Part shown: positions 35,607-44,255 of the stretch, piece after piece
How positions within the stretch are numbered: position 1 is the first letter of the stretch
How the letters are laid out: the number at the start of each line of letters is the position of its first letter
From: Chryseobacterium sp. W4I1
GTDB taxonomy: Bacteria; Bacteroidota; Bacteroidia; Flavobacteriales; Weeksellaceae
Assembly: GCF_030816115.1 (NCBI RefSeq)
Contig: NZ_JAUSXQ010000001.1
Coordinates: 2,790,001-2,854,000 of the forward strand
DNA length: 64,000 nt
Direction of reading: 5' to 3'
Translations under genes and position numbers: made by a program
Notes under the pieces: model-generated
The model's input: only the letters and a program-made list of their open reading frames with translations
Databases searched by the model: none
What the model was told of the DNA's origin: nothing

Positions 35607-36464
35607 TTAGTTGTTGTTATAAATATGGTTATAAGCAAGCATTTTGTAATATAGCTTAGCTGCTAAGAAAGCAGTTGGCTTAGCCATTGGAGAATCCATT
35701 AATTCTACAATATCAAATGCTACTACATTACATTTTTCAAAAACTTTCCTCAGTAATTCAAGAGTCGGATACCACTGAAGTCCACCTGGCTCAGGAGTAC
35801 CAGTAGATGGAGCAATAGAAGGATCAAAAGCATCAAGGTCAATCGTAATATAGACGTTTCCTGAAACTTTTTCTAAAACATCATTAACCCAGTTGTCGTT
35901 ATTGGCAATTTCATGGGCAAAAAACACTCTTCCTTCCGGCAGGTATTCAGCTTCTTCAGCATCCATTGAACGGATTCCCACCTGAACCAAGTTATGCTTC
36001 TGGTTAGCTTCAAAAACCGCACAGGCATGATTAGATGTAGAACCATGGAATTCCGGGCGTAAGTCTGTGTGAGCATCTAACTGAAGAACGGTAAGATTTT
36101 CAAATTTCTCCCCTACCGCACGGATGGAACCGATAGAAACCGAGTGCTCACCTCCGAAAAGGGTAAATACTTTTCCTTCGTTGTTCAAAAGCTCTTTTGT
36201 TTTTTGGTAAACAGCTTCTGTCATGGCTTCAGGACTTGAGTTTTCAGAAATTTCTCCTGCCAGAAATACTCCGTCAAGGAAAGGCTCCGTTCCTGTTTCA
36301 ATATCATAAAGCTCCATGTTTTCAGATGCATCAAGGAATAATTCAGGGCCTTTATCAGCACCTTTTCCCCATGTTGAAGTTCCATCGTAAGGAACGGTTA
36401 CCAGCATTACTTTAGAGTTTTCTAATGTTGCATTTTCTTCAGGAATTCCTGCGTATGTTCTCAT
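35607..36464 (-). CDS. speB: Agmatinase (ureohydrolase family)
   Basis: 285-aa manganese enzyme. The metal-binding motifs are GGEHSVSIG, DAHTDLRPEFHGS and TIDLDAFDPSIAPSTGTPEPGG, all complete. It converts agmatine to putrescine and urea. Arginine decarboxylase, which makes agmatine, is encoded 1.3 kb away on the same strand, so the ADC route to polyamines is present. A TATCTTTG promoter element at 36512-36519 gives a leader of about 44 bases. Confidence 0.94.
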   Translation of the reverse strand: MRTYAGIPEENATLENSKVMLVTVPYDGTSTWGKGADKGPELFLDASENMELYDIETGTEPFLDGVFLAGEISENSSPEAMTEAVYQKTKELLNNEGKVFTLFGGEHSVSIGSIRAVGEKFENLTVLQLDAHTDLRPEFHGSTSNHACAVFEANQKHNLVQVGIRSMDAEEAEYLPEGRVFFAHEIANNDNWVNDVLEKVSGNVYITIDLDAFDPSIAPSTGTPEPGGLQWYPTLELLRKVFEKCNVVAFDIVELMDSPMAKPTAFLAAKLYYKMLAYNHIYNNN

Positions 36465-36511
36465 GTTTTATTTAAAAATTTAAAGTGATATAAAGATTGA
36501 AATATTCTGAG

Positions 36512-36519
36512 CAAAGATA
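36512..36519 (-). promoter_or_regulatory. -7 promoter element for agmatinase
   Basis: On the minus strand this reads TATCTTTG (TAnnTTTG), placing transcription start near 36508. Confidence 0.55.
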
Positions 36520-36720
36520 CAAAGAGTTTGTGAGTTTGAGGGTAATTGAGTTTGAGGGTTTTAGAATTTTCAGGATGCGGGATTCGGGTCAGTGAGTTTG
36601 AGAGTAAGAGGGATTTTAGAGTTTCGAATTGATTGTCAACTGCTCATTATTCGTTCGCAGTGATTAAATTAATAGAATTATGGATCTAATGTCTGGAGTC
36701 TTATATCTCTATCTCATTTC

Positions 36721-36762
36721 TTGATTCTTGGTTCTTGATTCTTGATTCTTGATTCTTGGTTC
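36721..36762. repeat. Heptanucleotide tandem repeat, six units
   Basis: Six consecutive 7-bp units alternate between TTGATTC (four copies) and TTGGTTC (two copies), differing at one position. The copy number could vary by slippage. It lies outside promoters and genes. Confidence 0.85.
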
Positions 36763-36888
36763 TTACAATTTAAAATTTACCATTCACCTGCGAAACAAAT
36801 TTACCATTACCAAAAGTCAGTCTCGTATCTGTTATCTAAAATATAAAGTCTACATCCTCCATTCCTTTCCCCTTTCAAAGCAATTCCT

Positions 36889-36896
36889 TATTTTTG
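36889..36896 (+). promoter_or_regulatory. -7 promoter element for the HAD phosphatase gene
   Basis: TATTTTTG matches TAnnTTTG and would start transcription near 36900, leaving only about 10 bases before the ATG at 36910. Confidence 0.45.
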
Positions 36897-36909
36897 TAAA
36901 AAACAAAAT

Positions 36910-37569
36910 ATGTCCTTAAAAGCTGTTCTTTTCGATATGGATGGGGTTATTGTAGATACGGAACCACTGCACAGAAAAGCTTATTTTAAAACGTTTGACG
37001 AACTGGAAATCAATGTTTCCGAAGAACTTTATACTTCTTTCACAGGAGCTTCCACTAAAAGAGTTTGTGAAACATTAATCCGTCAATATAATTTAAATCA
37101 TACCCATGAAGCTATTGCCGGTATCAAAAGATCTCATTTCAAAGATTATTTTGACAATGATGAAGAGTTTGATCTCATTCCGGGAGTACGAGAATTAATT
37201 AAACATTATCATGAAAACGGAATAAAGCTTATTCTAGCTTCTTCAGCAACGATGACAACCATCAATATGGTTTTTGAAAAGTTCGGACTTGAGCAGTATT
37301 TCAACGGAAAGATCAGCGGTGCTGATTTGAAGGAATCCAAACCTCATCCTGAAGTATTTCTATTAGCAGCTGAAATGGCAGGGGAATCTGTTGAAAGCTG
37401 CATGGTAATTGAGGATTCTACAAACGGAATTCTTGCTGCGCACAGAGCAAAGATTTTCTGTTCTGCCTACAGAAGTCCGCATTCAAAAAATCAGGATTAT
37501 ACTTTGGCAGATATTGTGGTGTCAGACTATGAAGAGCTGGAACTGGATAAGCTTTCAAAATATTTTTAA
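36910..37569 (+). CDS. HAD-family hydrolase (beta-phosphoglucomutase-like)
   Basis: 219-aa HAD phosphatase. The nucleophile motif FDMDGVIVDTEP is at residues 8-19, with motif II in LILASSA, Lys in KPHPEVFL and the acidic motif IEDSTNGI. The cap is of the small helical type, as in beta-phosphoglucomutase and phosphoglycolate phosphatases. It dephosphorylates or isomerises a small phosphorylated metabolite. It lies between the two polyamine genes on the opposite strand, with no evident link to them. Confidence 0.9.
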   Translation: MSLKAVLFDMDGVIVDTEPLHRKAYFKTFDELEINVSEELYTSFTGASTKRVCETLIRQYNLNHTHEAIAGIKRSHFKDYFDNDEEFDLIPGVRELIKHYHENGIKLILASSATMTTINMVFEKFGLEQYFNGKISGADLKESKPHPEVFLLAAEMAGESVESCMVIEDSTNGILAAHRAKIFCSAYRSPHSKNQDYTLADIVVSDYEELELDKLSKYF

Positions 37570-37607
37570 AAAGTAAAGCTCTCAAATATTTGAGAGCTTT
37601 ACTTTTT
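37568..37607. terminator. Perfect 40-base palindromic terminator
   Basis: AAAAAGTAAAGCTCTCAAAT is followed immediately by its exact reverse complement ending in CTTTACTTTTT. It begins at the stop codon of the HAD gene and could work in both directions. Confidence 0.9.
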
Positions 37608-37724
37608 ATATCTTAATCATTCCGAACCAGTGAGATCTTCTGAGTAATTCATAATCCTTAACAACAATCTTAATGGTCAAAATTTAAAGCATTAAGAAAA
37701 AAATGAGCTGTTAAGATTATTAAG

Positions 37725-37762
37725 CAGATTGCATCGTCTCTTCGTTCCTCGCAATGACTATT
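37725..37762. repeat. REP-like sequence, shortened copy
   Basis: On the minus strand this reads CATTGCGAGGAACGAAGAGA then CGATGCAATC, the same pattern as the CATTGTGAGCAAAGCGAAGCAATT arm at 12154-12180. It lies between the palindromic terminator and the 3' end of the arginine decarboxylase gene. Confidence 0.5.
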
Positions 37763-39157
37763 TTATTTGTAACCCAGGATTTTCAAAATATCTTCAGGCT
37801 CCTGTTTCTCACGGAAAATTTCATACTGAAGTTCCCCATTTTCGTCTTTCTGAATCAAAATGTGTCTCGGCTGCGGCATCAGACAGTGGTGAACACCGCC
37901 ATATCCTCCAATAGTTTCCTGATAGGCACCAGTATGGAAAAATCCGATATACAGAGGTTTTGTATCACTGAAAGTAGGCAGATAAATGGCATTGGTATGC
38001 TGTTCAGAATTATAATAATCATCTGAATCACAGGTCAGTCCGCCAAGAAACACTCTTTCGTAAGTATCCTCCCATCTGTTCAGCGGGAGCATAATAAAGT
38101 GTCTTGAAATAGCCCAGGTATCAGGAAGCGTGGTCATGAATGAAGAATCAATCATATTCCATTTTTCTCTGTCGTTCTGACGTTTCTGGGAGATGATCTT
38201 GTAAAGGTTCGCGCCACTTTCTCCTACGGTAAAACTTCCGAATTCCGTATAGATATTAGGCTCTTCTACTCCTTCTTCTTCACAGAATTTTTTGATCTGA
38301 GAAACGATCTCTTCTACCATATACTGATAATCGTATTCAAAGTTTAAAGAAGTTTTGATCGGGAAACCACCACCGATATTCAGTGAATCAACTTCCGGAG
38401 CAATCTTCTTCAAACGTGCATAAACACGAAGACATTTGTACAATTCATTCCAGTAATAGGCTGTGTCTTTAATTCCGGTATTAATGAAGAAGTGAAGCAT
38501 TTTCAGTCTTGCATTCGGATGCTCAGCAATTTTCTGGCTGTAATAAGGAATAATATCTCTATATCCAATCCCCAGTCTTGAGGTATAAAATTCGAATTTC
38601 GGTTCTTCTTCCGAAGCAATTCTGATTCCGATATCAAAAGTAGTATCAATACTTTCTGTAAGCTTATCCAGCTCACGGTAATTGTCCAGAATCGGGGTAA
38701 TATTTTCAAAACCGCTGTTGATCATCTCTGAAATTTTCACCAGATAATCATCCGTTTTGAATCCGTTACAGATCACTTCAATATTTTTATCTACTTTACC
38801 TTTCTCATAAAGAGATTTTACAATATCCATATCATAAGCCGAAGACGTTTCTATAGAAATATCATTCTTAAGAGCTTCTTCAAGCACAAAATTGAAATGG
38901 CTGGATTTTGTACAGTAGCAGTAGGTATAATTCTTCTTATATTCGGCTTTCTCAAAAGCTTCCCTAAACCAGCTTTTCGCTTTCTGGATGTTTTGAGAAA
39001 TTCTTGGCAGGTAGCTAATTTTTAGCGGGGTGCCAAATTTTTCAACGACTTCCATTAAAGGAACATCGTGAAATAACAAATTGTTCTCAGAAACATTAAA
39101 TTCCTCTGTAGGAAAATATAATGTCTGATCAATAAGTTCCGAGTATTTTATTTTCAT
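37763..39157 (-). CDS. speA: Arginine decarboxylase (alanine racemase-fold, PLP-dependent)
   Basis: 464-aa fold-type III decarboxylase. The PLP lysine lies in YCYCTKSSHFNFVL, the phosphate-binding glycines in LNIGGGFPIKT, and substrate-binding acidic and cysteine residues in GLTCDSDD near the C-terminus. The length is shorter than the 630-aa E. coli SpeA but fits the Bacteroidota biosynthetic form. It makes agmatine from arginine. With the agmatinase gene upstream it gives putrescine. Confidence 0.9.
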   Translation of the reverse strand: MKIKYSELIDQTLYFPTEEFNVSENNLLFHDVPLMEVVEKFGTPLKISYLPRISQNIQKAKSWFREAFEKAEYKKNYTYCYCTKSSHFNFVLEEALKNDISIETSSAYDMDIVKSLYEKGKVDKNIEVICNGFKTDDYLVKISEMINSGFENITPILDNYRELDKLTESIDTTFDIGIRIASEEEPKFEFYTSRLGIGYRDIIPYYSQKIAEHPNARLKMLHFFINTGIKDTAYYWNELYKCLRVYARLKKIAPEVDSLNIGGGFPIKTSLNFEYDYQYMVEEIVSQIKKFCEEEGVEEPNIYTEFGSFTVGESGANLYKIISQKRQNDREKWNMIDSSFMTTLPDTWAISRHFIMLPLNRWEDTYERVFLGGLTCDSDDYYNSEQHTNAIYLPTFSDTKPLYIGFFHTGAYQETIGGYGGVHHCLMPQPRHILIQKDENGELQYEIFREKQEPEDILKILGYK

Positions 39158-39267
39158 TTCTTGACAAGTGAATTACGAAATGCAAAATTGCTAAAAAAGT
39201 TTGATTTTTAAGCGTTAAATTTATTATAAATTTCAAAATAGGATCCCGTAAAAACCGGAGTGAATTA

Positions 39268-40143
39268 TCAATTTGTAAACTTCTTAATATATTCTTCCCT
39301 CTTATCTTCTGAAATTCCCAATACCTGTTGAATATAAGTATCCACTGAACCATATTTATTATTGATTTCGTCAAAAGCGGCATCGAGATATTCAGTTTCT
39401 ACCCAGCTCAACTTTTCCAAGACTTTAACATCCATTTTAGGATATAAGAAATGCAGATTATTTGCCAGTTTTAGCCTTTTAAAAATCAGTTTTTTTCTGT
39501 AATTATTGGATAAAAGATAATCATTATAAATAGTTTCTTTATCAAATTTTAAGATGGTCAAAATAAGAGCCGTAGTAATGCCTGTCCTGTCTTTTCCTGC
39601 AGTACAATGATATAGAACGGGTTGTTCAGATTCCAGAATTTCGGTGATTATTTTCCTTATTGTTTCAGGGTTTTCTGTTACATATTCCCTGTAAAAATCC
39701 AGCATTCTTTTATCTGCATCAGAACCGTTTACTTTTCCTTTTAAAACAAGCTTTTTGGCTTGGGTTAACTGATCTCCCTTATCTTCAAAAGCGGAATATT
39801 TTTTATAAACGATATCAGCGGGAAGCTGGTCTGGCTTGTCGGATATTTCCTTTGCATTTCTAAGATCGATGATTTCTTTTATTCCCAGGCTTTTCAATTC
39901 TTTGAACGATTTTTTCTTTAGTTTGTGAAGATGTCCGCTTCTGTAAAATTTCCCTTCTTTTAACGTTTTTCCTTCAGAATTTTTAATATTTCCTACCGTC
40001 CTGAAATTGTTTACTTTTTTGATTTCAATAATATTCCCCGTTTTTTCTTTCCCATATTCCGGTTTGGTAAAATGCTGCGTCTTACAGGAAAAAACACAAA
40101 ATATTGCTAACAGCAGAATTGATATTTTTATAAATTGTTTCAA
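39268..40143 (-). CDS. Tyrosine-phosphatase-like lipoprotein
   Basis: 291-aa lipoprotein, lipobox Cys20. The phosphatase signature is H179-C180-TAGKD-R186-TG (CX5R), and an RNFRTVGNI / FYRSGHLHKL region matches the Y_phosphatase3 (PF13350-type) family of Bacteroidota. The start is a TTG overlapping the stop of the thiamine pyrophosphokinase gene (TTGA); no better ATG precedes the signal peptide. It is predicted to face the periplasm and act on phosphotyrosine or phospholipid headgroups. The gene context (thiamine and cobalamin enzymes) does not point to a substrate. Confidence 0.85.
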   Translation of the reverse strand: MKQFIKISILLLAIFCVFSCKTQHFTKPEYGKEKTGNIIEIKKVNNFRTVGNIKNSEGKTLKEGKFYRSGHLHKLKKKSFKELKSLGIKEIIDLRNAKEISDKPDQLPADIVYKKYSAFEDKGDQLTQAKKLVLKGKVNGSDADKRMLDFYREYVTENPETIRKIITEILESEQPVLYHCTAGKDRTGITTALILTILKFDKETIYNDYLLSNNYRKKLIFKRLKLANNLHFLYPKMDVKVLEKLSWVETEYLDAAFDEINNKYGSVDTYIQQVLGISEDKREEYIKKFTN

Positions 40144-40787
40144 TATACTTTTGGATAATCTATTTCATTAATTCCTACAAAAAACAAGAGATCCCCGGAT
40201 TCATACTGAATGGAAACCTCATCTTCAACGGCAAAATTCCTGGTTCCGATTCTCGAAGTGATATTTAAACTTCCTTGATCTAATGGCCAGTTAAGTCCCG
40301 TTGTGGTTATCTTATCAACTGAAGGAAAAGGATACAATGAGATCATTTTATTTTTAGCTCCTTTCAGTTTAAATCTTTTTGGAACAAAATAATATTCTGA
40401 AAATTCATCGTAGAATTTCAAATCTATTTGATCTTTAAAAGCGTAAGCAACCGTCAGATTTCCCAGAAAATGATCCTGTTCTCCGCCACTTCCCCCGAAA
40501 ACATCAATCTTGGTAAAACCTCTTTCAATAATGATTTCCAATGCTTTGTGAAAATCGGTTTTATCCTGATCAAGAGTTAAAATAAATTTATCCTGGTAAA
40601 CACTTTCATCCGATCCGGAATGGGAATCAAAATCACCGGAAATAAAGTCTAATTTATCTAAAGGAAATCCGAGATGCTTCAAATAATGAAAAGCACCGTC
40701 TGTACAGGCAATCAGGCCATATTGGTCAGGATCCGGAAAGGTTTTTGGATGATCTCCGTTGATGAAAAGTAATACTTTATCTTTCAT
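40140..40787 (-). CDS. Thiamine pyrophosphokinase
   Basis: 215-aa protein from the ATG at 40787; an upstream frame extension would run into the preceding gene. Family motifs are INGDHPKTFP, ACTDGAFHYLKHLG, LDFISGDFDS and DQDKTDFHKALE, covering the ATP- and metal-binding site, followed by the C-terminal thiamine-binding beta-sandwich. It converts thiamine and ATP to thiamine diphosphate. It overlaps the end of the cobalamin adenosyltransferase gene by 11 bases, and the lipoprotein phosphatase follows with a 4-base overlap. Confidence 0.9.
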   Translation of the reverse strand: MKDKVLLFINGDHPKTFPDPDQYGLIACTDGAFHYLKHLGFPLDKLDFISGDFDSHSGSDESVYQDKFILTLDQDKTDFHKALEIIIERGFTKIDVFGGSGGEQDHFLGNLTVAYAFKDQIDLKFYDEFSEYYFVPKRFKLKGAKNKMISLYPFPSVDKITTTGLNWPLDQGSLNITSRIGTRNFAVEDEVSIQYESGDLLFFVGINEIDYPKVY

Positions 40788-41346
40788 TCGGATTCCAGTA
40801 TTCTTCCGGCTCGTTATTGATCTTTGAAATATATCTTGCCAAAACAAAGATATAATCTGAAAGTCTGTTTAAATATTTGATCAGTTCGGGACGTACTTCT
40901 TCAGATTCATTTAAGAAAACAAGGGAACGTTCAGCCCTTCTGCAGATGGTTCTGGCTGCGTGTAAAAATGTTGCTGCTTTCCCTCCACCAGGTAGGATAA
41001 AATACTGAAGCGGCTCCAGTTGATCTTCAAAAGCATCCATCCACTGCTCCAGTTCTTCAATTTCAGTGTCTGAAATAATCAGAGGAAGCCTAGATTTCCC
41101 ATTGGCCAGCATTAATTTATCAGCCGGTGTTGCCGCTTCTGATCCAACAGTAAAAAGATCAAACTGAATTTTTTTCAACTGCTTCAAAACCTCTTCATCC
41201 TTAATATGGCTTTTAGAAATACCAATGAACGAATTAAGTTCATCTATATTCCCGTAACTTTCCACTCTGGCGCTGGCCTTGGAAACCCTCGTACCACCGT
41301 ATAATGCGGTCTGTCCTTTATCTCCTGTTTTCGTGTAAATTTTCAT
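40777..41346 (-). CDS. Cob(I)alamin adenosyltransferase, PduO type
   Basis: 189-aa helical-bundle enzyme. The N-terminal ATP-binding segment YTKTGDKGQTALYGGTRVSK is typical of PduO/MMAB proteins, and the C-terminal helices carry RTICRRAERSL and LNRLSDYIFVLAR. It adds the adenosyl group to cobalamin to make coenzyme B12. It is the first gene of a three-gene operon; no cobalamin riboswitch is recognisable in the 258-base upstream gap. Confidence 0.94.
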   Translation of the reverse strand: MKIYTKTGDKGQTALYGGTRVSKASARVESYGNIDELNSFIGISKSHIKDEEVLKQLKKIQFDLFTVGSEAATPADKLMLANGKSRLPLIISDTEIEELEQWMDAFEDQLEPLQYFILPGGGKAATFLHAARTICRRAERSLVFLNESEEVRPELIKYLNRLSDYIFVLARYISKINNEPEEYWNPNER

Positions 41347-41441
41347 AGCACTAAATTACTTTTTTTTGTACAATGTAAAAAGTAAATGTATTAATGCTTT
41401 AATGATATAATCCTTCGACTATGTTCAGTATATTTTTTACT

Positions 41442-41470
41442 ACCGTAGATTACACAGATTTGCACAGATT
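41442..41470. repeat. Degenerate AGATTACACAGATTTG intergenic repeat
   Basis: CCGTAGATTACACAGATTTG resembles the repeats near 12206 and 31794. It lies between cobalamin adenosyltransferase and an unknown lipoprotein gene. Confidence 0.4.
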
Positions 41471-41529
41471 TAAATTCAAGCATTTAGATTTTGGCTAAGC
41501 CGGACGGATGGTTAATGTTTTTTTTAAAC

Positions 41530-41545
41530 GGGCTGAAGCCCTTCC
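41530..41545. repeat. GGGCTGAAGCCC inverted repeat
   Basis: The 12-base palindromic core GGGCTGAAGCCC is followed by TTCCTACTGA. The sequence resembles a dispersed intergenic repeat unit of Chryseobacterium genomes as I recall it; only one copy is in this window. Confidence 0.4.
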
Positions 41546-41568
41546 TACTGATTTTTTGTTATTATATC

Positions 41569-41597
41569 AAAAAAAATGGCCGGATAAATCCAGCCAC
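41569..41597 (-). terminator. Terminator of the 194-aa lipoprotein gene
   Basis: On the minus strand TGGCTGGA pairs with TCCGGCCA around TTTA, then a run of eight T's. Confidence 0.75.
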
Positions 41598-41604
41598 TCA
41601 CAAA

Positions 41605-42189
41605 TTATTTATTTACCTCTACATATTGTATGACGGTCTGGTTTTTGGGATTATAGATTATTGTACTGTTGTTTGGAAACCTTTTCAGTTTGTAATATTC
41701 TATATTCTTATCGTTTTTGATATCTTCCAGAAAGCTGGTATCAAAAGTATTTTCAGGAAGAAATTTTGAAACAAAGCTTATTTTGTCAATAATGCTTTGT
41801 CCATCTATCTTACGGGCTGTTTTATCTGATTTATTTTCGTTGGAAGAAGGCTGCTTTTCCAGAAAAGGAAGCAATACGGCAATGTCTGATTTATATTTAA
41901 AGATATACCCTTCGGAACCGTTTGGAAACTTAAATTTCTTTCCCGTGTCTTCTGAAACTACAGGTTTCCCGGCATCAGGAAATACCTGATTAAATTTGAC
42001 ATCCTGAGAATTGGTTAAGGAGTTGATGGATTCACTGACTGTTTTCTTTACTGTTTCTTCTACGGCCTGCTGAGCTTTCTGTTGTACCGTTTCTGTAGTT
42101 TTCTGAACAGTCTGGTCTATTTTCTCTTCAATTTTATTACATGAAACTAATAAAAGAGCAGTAATAACCGGCAAAATATACTTCTTCAT
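41605..42189 (-). CDS. Lipoprotein of unknown function with Thr/Gln-rich coiled region
   Basis: 194-aa lipoprotein, lipobox ending at Cys17 (LLVSC). The first 60 mature residues are a low-complexity helical repeat (KIDQTVQKTTETVQQKAQQAVEE), followed by a globular region with no motif known to me. It is probably anchored to the inner face of the outer membrane with a coiled-coil stalk. It is transcribed alone and is bordered by its own terminator. Confidence 0.7.
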   Translation of the reverse strand: MKKYILPVITALLLVSCNKIEEKIDQTVQKTTETVQQKAQQAVEETVKKTVSESINSLTNSQDVKFNQVFPDAGKPVVSEDTGKKFKFPNGSEGYIFKYKSDIAVLLPFLEKQPSSNENKSDKTARKIDGQSIIDKISFVSKFLPENTFDTSFLEDIKNDKNIEYYKLKRFPNNSTIIYNPKNQTVIQYVEVNK

Positions 42190-42329
42190 TTCGAGATTTT
42201 AATAGGGTTGCATTTTTTTAATTCATGCAATTTACATCTAAACGGAGAATAGGTCTATATATTTTAATAAAGAAAAAATATTTTCGACATTAAAAATACT
42301 GCTGACAAACTGTTGTCATAACCCAGTCT

Positions 42330-42337
42330 TACCTTTG
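42330..42337 (+). promoter_or_regulatory. -7 promoter element for the DinB-like gene
   Basis: TACCTTTG matches TAnnTTTG, with a TTG 14 bases upstream (shorter spacing than usual). Leader about 29 bases. Confidence 0.5.
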
Positions 42338-42369
42338 TATCAACAATAACAAACTAAAACAATACAATT

Positions 42370-42861
42370 ATGACAACTACTGCAACAGCCACAAAACAAT
42401 TCATGACTTCTGACCAATTATTAGAGCATTGGCAAGGGCACAGAAACTTGACAAGAAGGGTGATCGAAGCTTTTCCGGAAAAGGAATTATTTGAATTTTC
42501 CGTAGGAGGCATGAGACCTTTCGCCAAACTGGCATTAGAACTGATCAGCATTGGAGGACCAGCTTTAAAAGGAATTGTTGACAAAAACATGGAAGCCTAC
42601 AATGAAGAAGGATTCAGCCCAAAAACGAAAGAAGACATCTTAAAAAAATGGGACGAAGAAACTGAGGTAATCAATAATTACTTTAACCAGATCACAGAAG
42701 AACGTCTACAGGAAACTTTCAATTTATTCGGACAGTATGAATTTCCGGTGTATCAGAACATTCTTTATTTTGTAGATAATGAAATTCACCACAGAGGACA
42801 GGGATATGTTTACCTGAGAGCATTAGGAATTGAACCTCCTTTTTTTTGGGAGAGATTTTAG
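42370..42861 (+). CDS. DinB-family protein
   Basis: 163-aa four-helix-bundle protein. Histidines expected to bind a metal are in LLEHWQGHRNL near the start and NEIHHRGQGYVYLRALG near the end, as in DinB/YfiT-like thiol-dependent enzymes. These proteins often act in detoxification or thiol conjugation. A YafY/WYL regulator converges on it from the other side of a perfect hairpin; such regulators are frequently found beside DinB-like genes. Confidence 0.88.
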   Translation: MTTTATATKQFMTSDQLLEHWQGHRNLTRRVIEAFPEKELFEFSVGGMRPFAKLALELISIGGPALKGIVDKNMEAYNEEGFSPKTKEDILKKWDEETEVINNYFNQITEERLQETFNLFGQYEFPVYQNILYFVDNEIHHRGQGYVYLRALGIEPPFFWERF

Positions 42862-43051
42862 GTTCACTGATGCCTTTATGGAAACTTAAAATCATGATCC
42901 AGTTCAGGAAAAAAGATGGAATTAAAAAAGGGCAAAGGGAGCTTATCTGCAAATAATTACTTGTGATATTTCTCAATAAGAAACATTAAATTCAATTTTA
43001 GACACTACTCATATCATCATTCACAAAAAATTAACTTTGCCTTTTAATTAT

Positions 43052-43090
43052 AAAAACCGTCTTCATCAATGATGAAGACGGTTTTTATTT
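43052..43090. terminator. Perfect bidirectional terminator
   Basis: AAAAACCGTCTTCATC at 43052-43067 and GATGAAGACGGTTTTT at 43071-43086 pair fully around an AAT loop, between converging genes. Confidence 0.95.
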
Positions 43091-43108
43091 TTTCAGCAGA
43101 TCAATCTT

Positions 43109-44059
43109 TTATATTTTTTTTGAAATATCCTTAATTAATTCTTTAAGACTTTCTTTTAAAGATTCCGGTTCTAAAATTTCGGCATAATCGGCAAAAGTGA
43201 TTACCCATCTTGGAAAGCCATCTTTGATCCAATCTGTTTCAAAGATCATTTCGTAACCATCTTCTCTTTCAATCTCTTCAACCAGGCCGTAATATTTTTT
43301 TGAATTAACGAGATGATTGATGATTTTCTTTTCAACCAAAAGCCTCACTTTTGTTTTATTTCCGTTTGAATTCTTCCTGTAATCATTGATCTGGCCGTAT
43401 TCCTGTAAAAACGGAGTCTGGGTTTTTAAAATCTGGAGAATCCTGTCTACCCGAAACTGCCTGAAATCATTTCTCATAGTACAGAAGGCCATGAGATACC
43501 AATAATTAAATTCAAAGAAAACGCCAACCACTTCAATGATGCGGGTAGAAATTTGAGCATCAACAGTTTTATACTCAATATTTAACTGTTTCTTTTCTGC
43601 AATACTTTCAAGAATAATAGGAATGATATTTTGGATATGATCTTCAGTCTTGGGGTGATAATTGAAAACATCGATCTGTTTTTCAATATTCTGAATCAGG
43701 CTTTTATCTGAGTGCCGAAGCACCGACCGGACTTTTTCCATCGCCGTCTGATAATGATTTCCGAGGCTTTGGTGGGAAAATTTTTGCATCAGCTTTTCGG
43801 CAGTAATAAAACTCAGAACTTCTTCTTTTGTAAACATGACAGGCGGAAGTTTATAGCCGTCCATCAGGGAATATCCGTTTCCTGCCTCTCCTATAATGGG
43901 AATCCCTGCATTTTCCAGTGTTTTAACATCCCGGTAGATGGTGCGGATGCTGACATCAAATTTTGCAGCAAGATCCTGTGCTCTTACAGTCGGTTTTGAC
44001 TGTAATTGTGTGAGAATAGCCGTTACTCTGTCGAGTTTTTTAAGATAGTGGTCGTTCAT
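43109..44059 (-). CDS. YafY-type HTH/WYL-domain transcriptional regulator
   Basis: 316-aa regulator. The N-terminal helix-turn-helix (HTH_11: RVTAILTQLQSKPTVRAQDLAAKFDVSIRTIYRDVKTL) is followed by a WYL-like ligand domain (NYWYLMAFCTMRNDFRQFRVDRI) and a C-terminal WCX extension. It probably responds to a small molecule or nucleic-acid signal and controls neighbouring genes such as the DinB-like gene; target and ligand are not known. Confidence 0.9.
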   Translation of the reverse strand: MNDHYLKKLDRVTAILTQLQSKPTVRAQDLAAKFDVSIRTIYRDVKTLENAGIPIIGEAGNGYSLMDGYKLPPVMFTKEEVLSFITAEKLMQKFSHQSLGNHYQTAMEKVRSVLRHSDKSLIQNIEKQIDVFNYHPKTEDHIQNIIPIILESIAEKKQLNIEYKTVDAQISTRIIEVVGVFFEFNYWYLMAFCTMRNDFRQFRVDRILQILKTQTPFLQEYGQINDYRKNSNGNKTKVRLLVEKKIINHLVNSKKYYGLVEEIEREDGYEMIFETDWIKDGFPRWVITFADYAEILEPESLKESLKELIKDISKKI

Positions 44060-44255
44060 ATTGGTATGGCAAATCTATCAATCTTTTTTGGTCTACAGAA
44101 TATAATTATGATTTAAAAATAAGTATGATTTTCTGAATTAATTACAAGTGATTAAACATCTTCTCTCACAAATTGATGGGATCCAGCAGATTCATAATGC
44201 ATAAAAAAATCTGTGAAATCATTGGCATCCGCAAGAAATAAAAATATACTTCAGA

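Larger units (their letters stand above)
36465..36909. other. Intergenic region with simple repeats
   Basis: A 445-base non-coding gap between the divergent speB and HAD genes. It contains the speB promoter, several GAGTTTGAGGGT-like direct repeats at about 36525-36605, a heptamer tandem array at 36721-36762 and the HAD promoter at 36889-36896. No credible reading frame is seen. Confidence 0.6.

Noticed and set aside
36721..36762. Possible CRISPR-like array
   Set aside because: Units are 7 bp and contiguous without spacers, so this is a simple tandem repeat; no cas genes are present.
41347..41604. Cobalamin or thiamine riboswitch upstream of the adenosyltransferase-thiamine kinase operon
   Set aside because: The gap contains no recognisable B12-box or TPP core sequences and is explained by repeats and a terminator.
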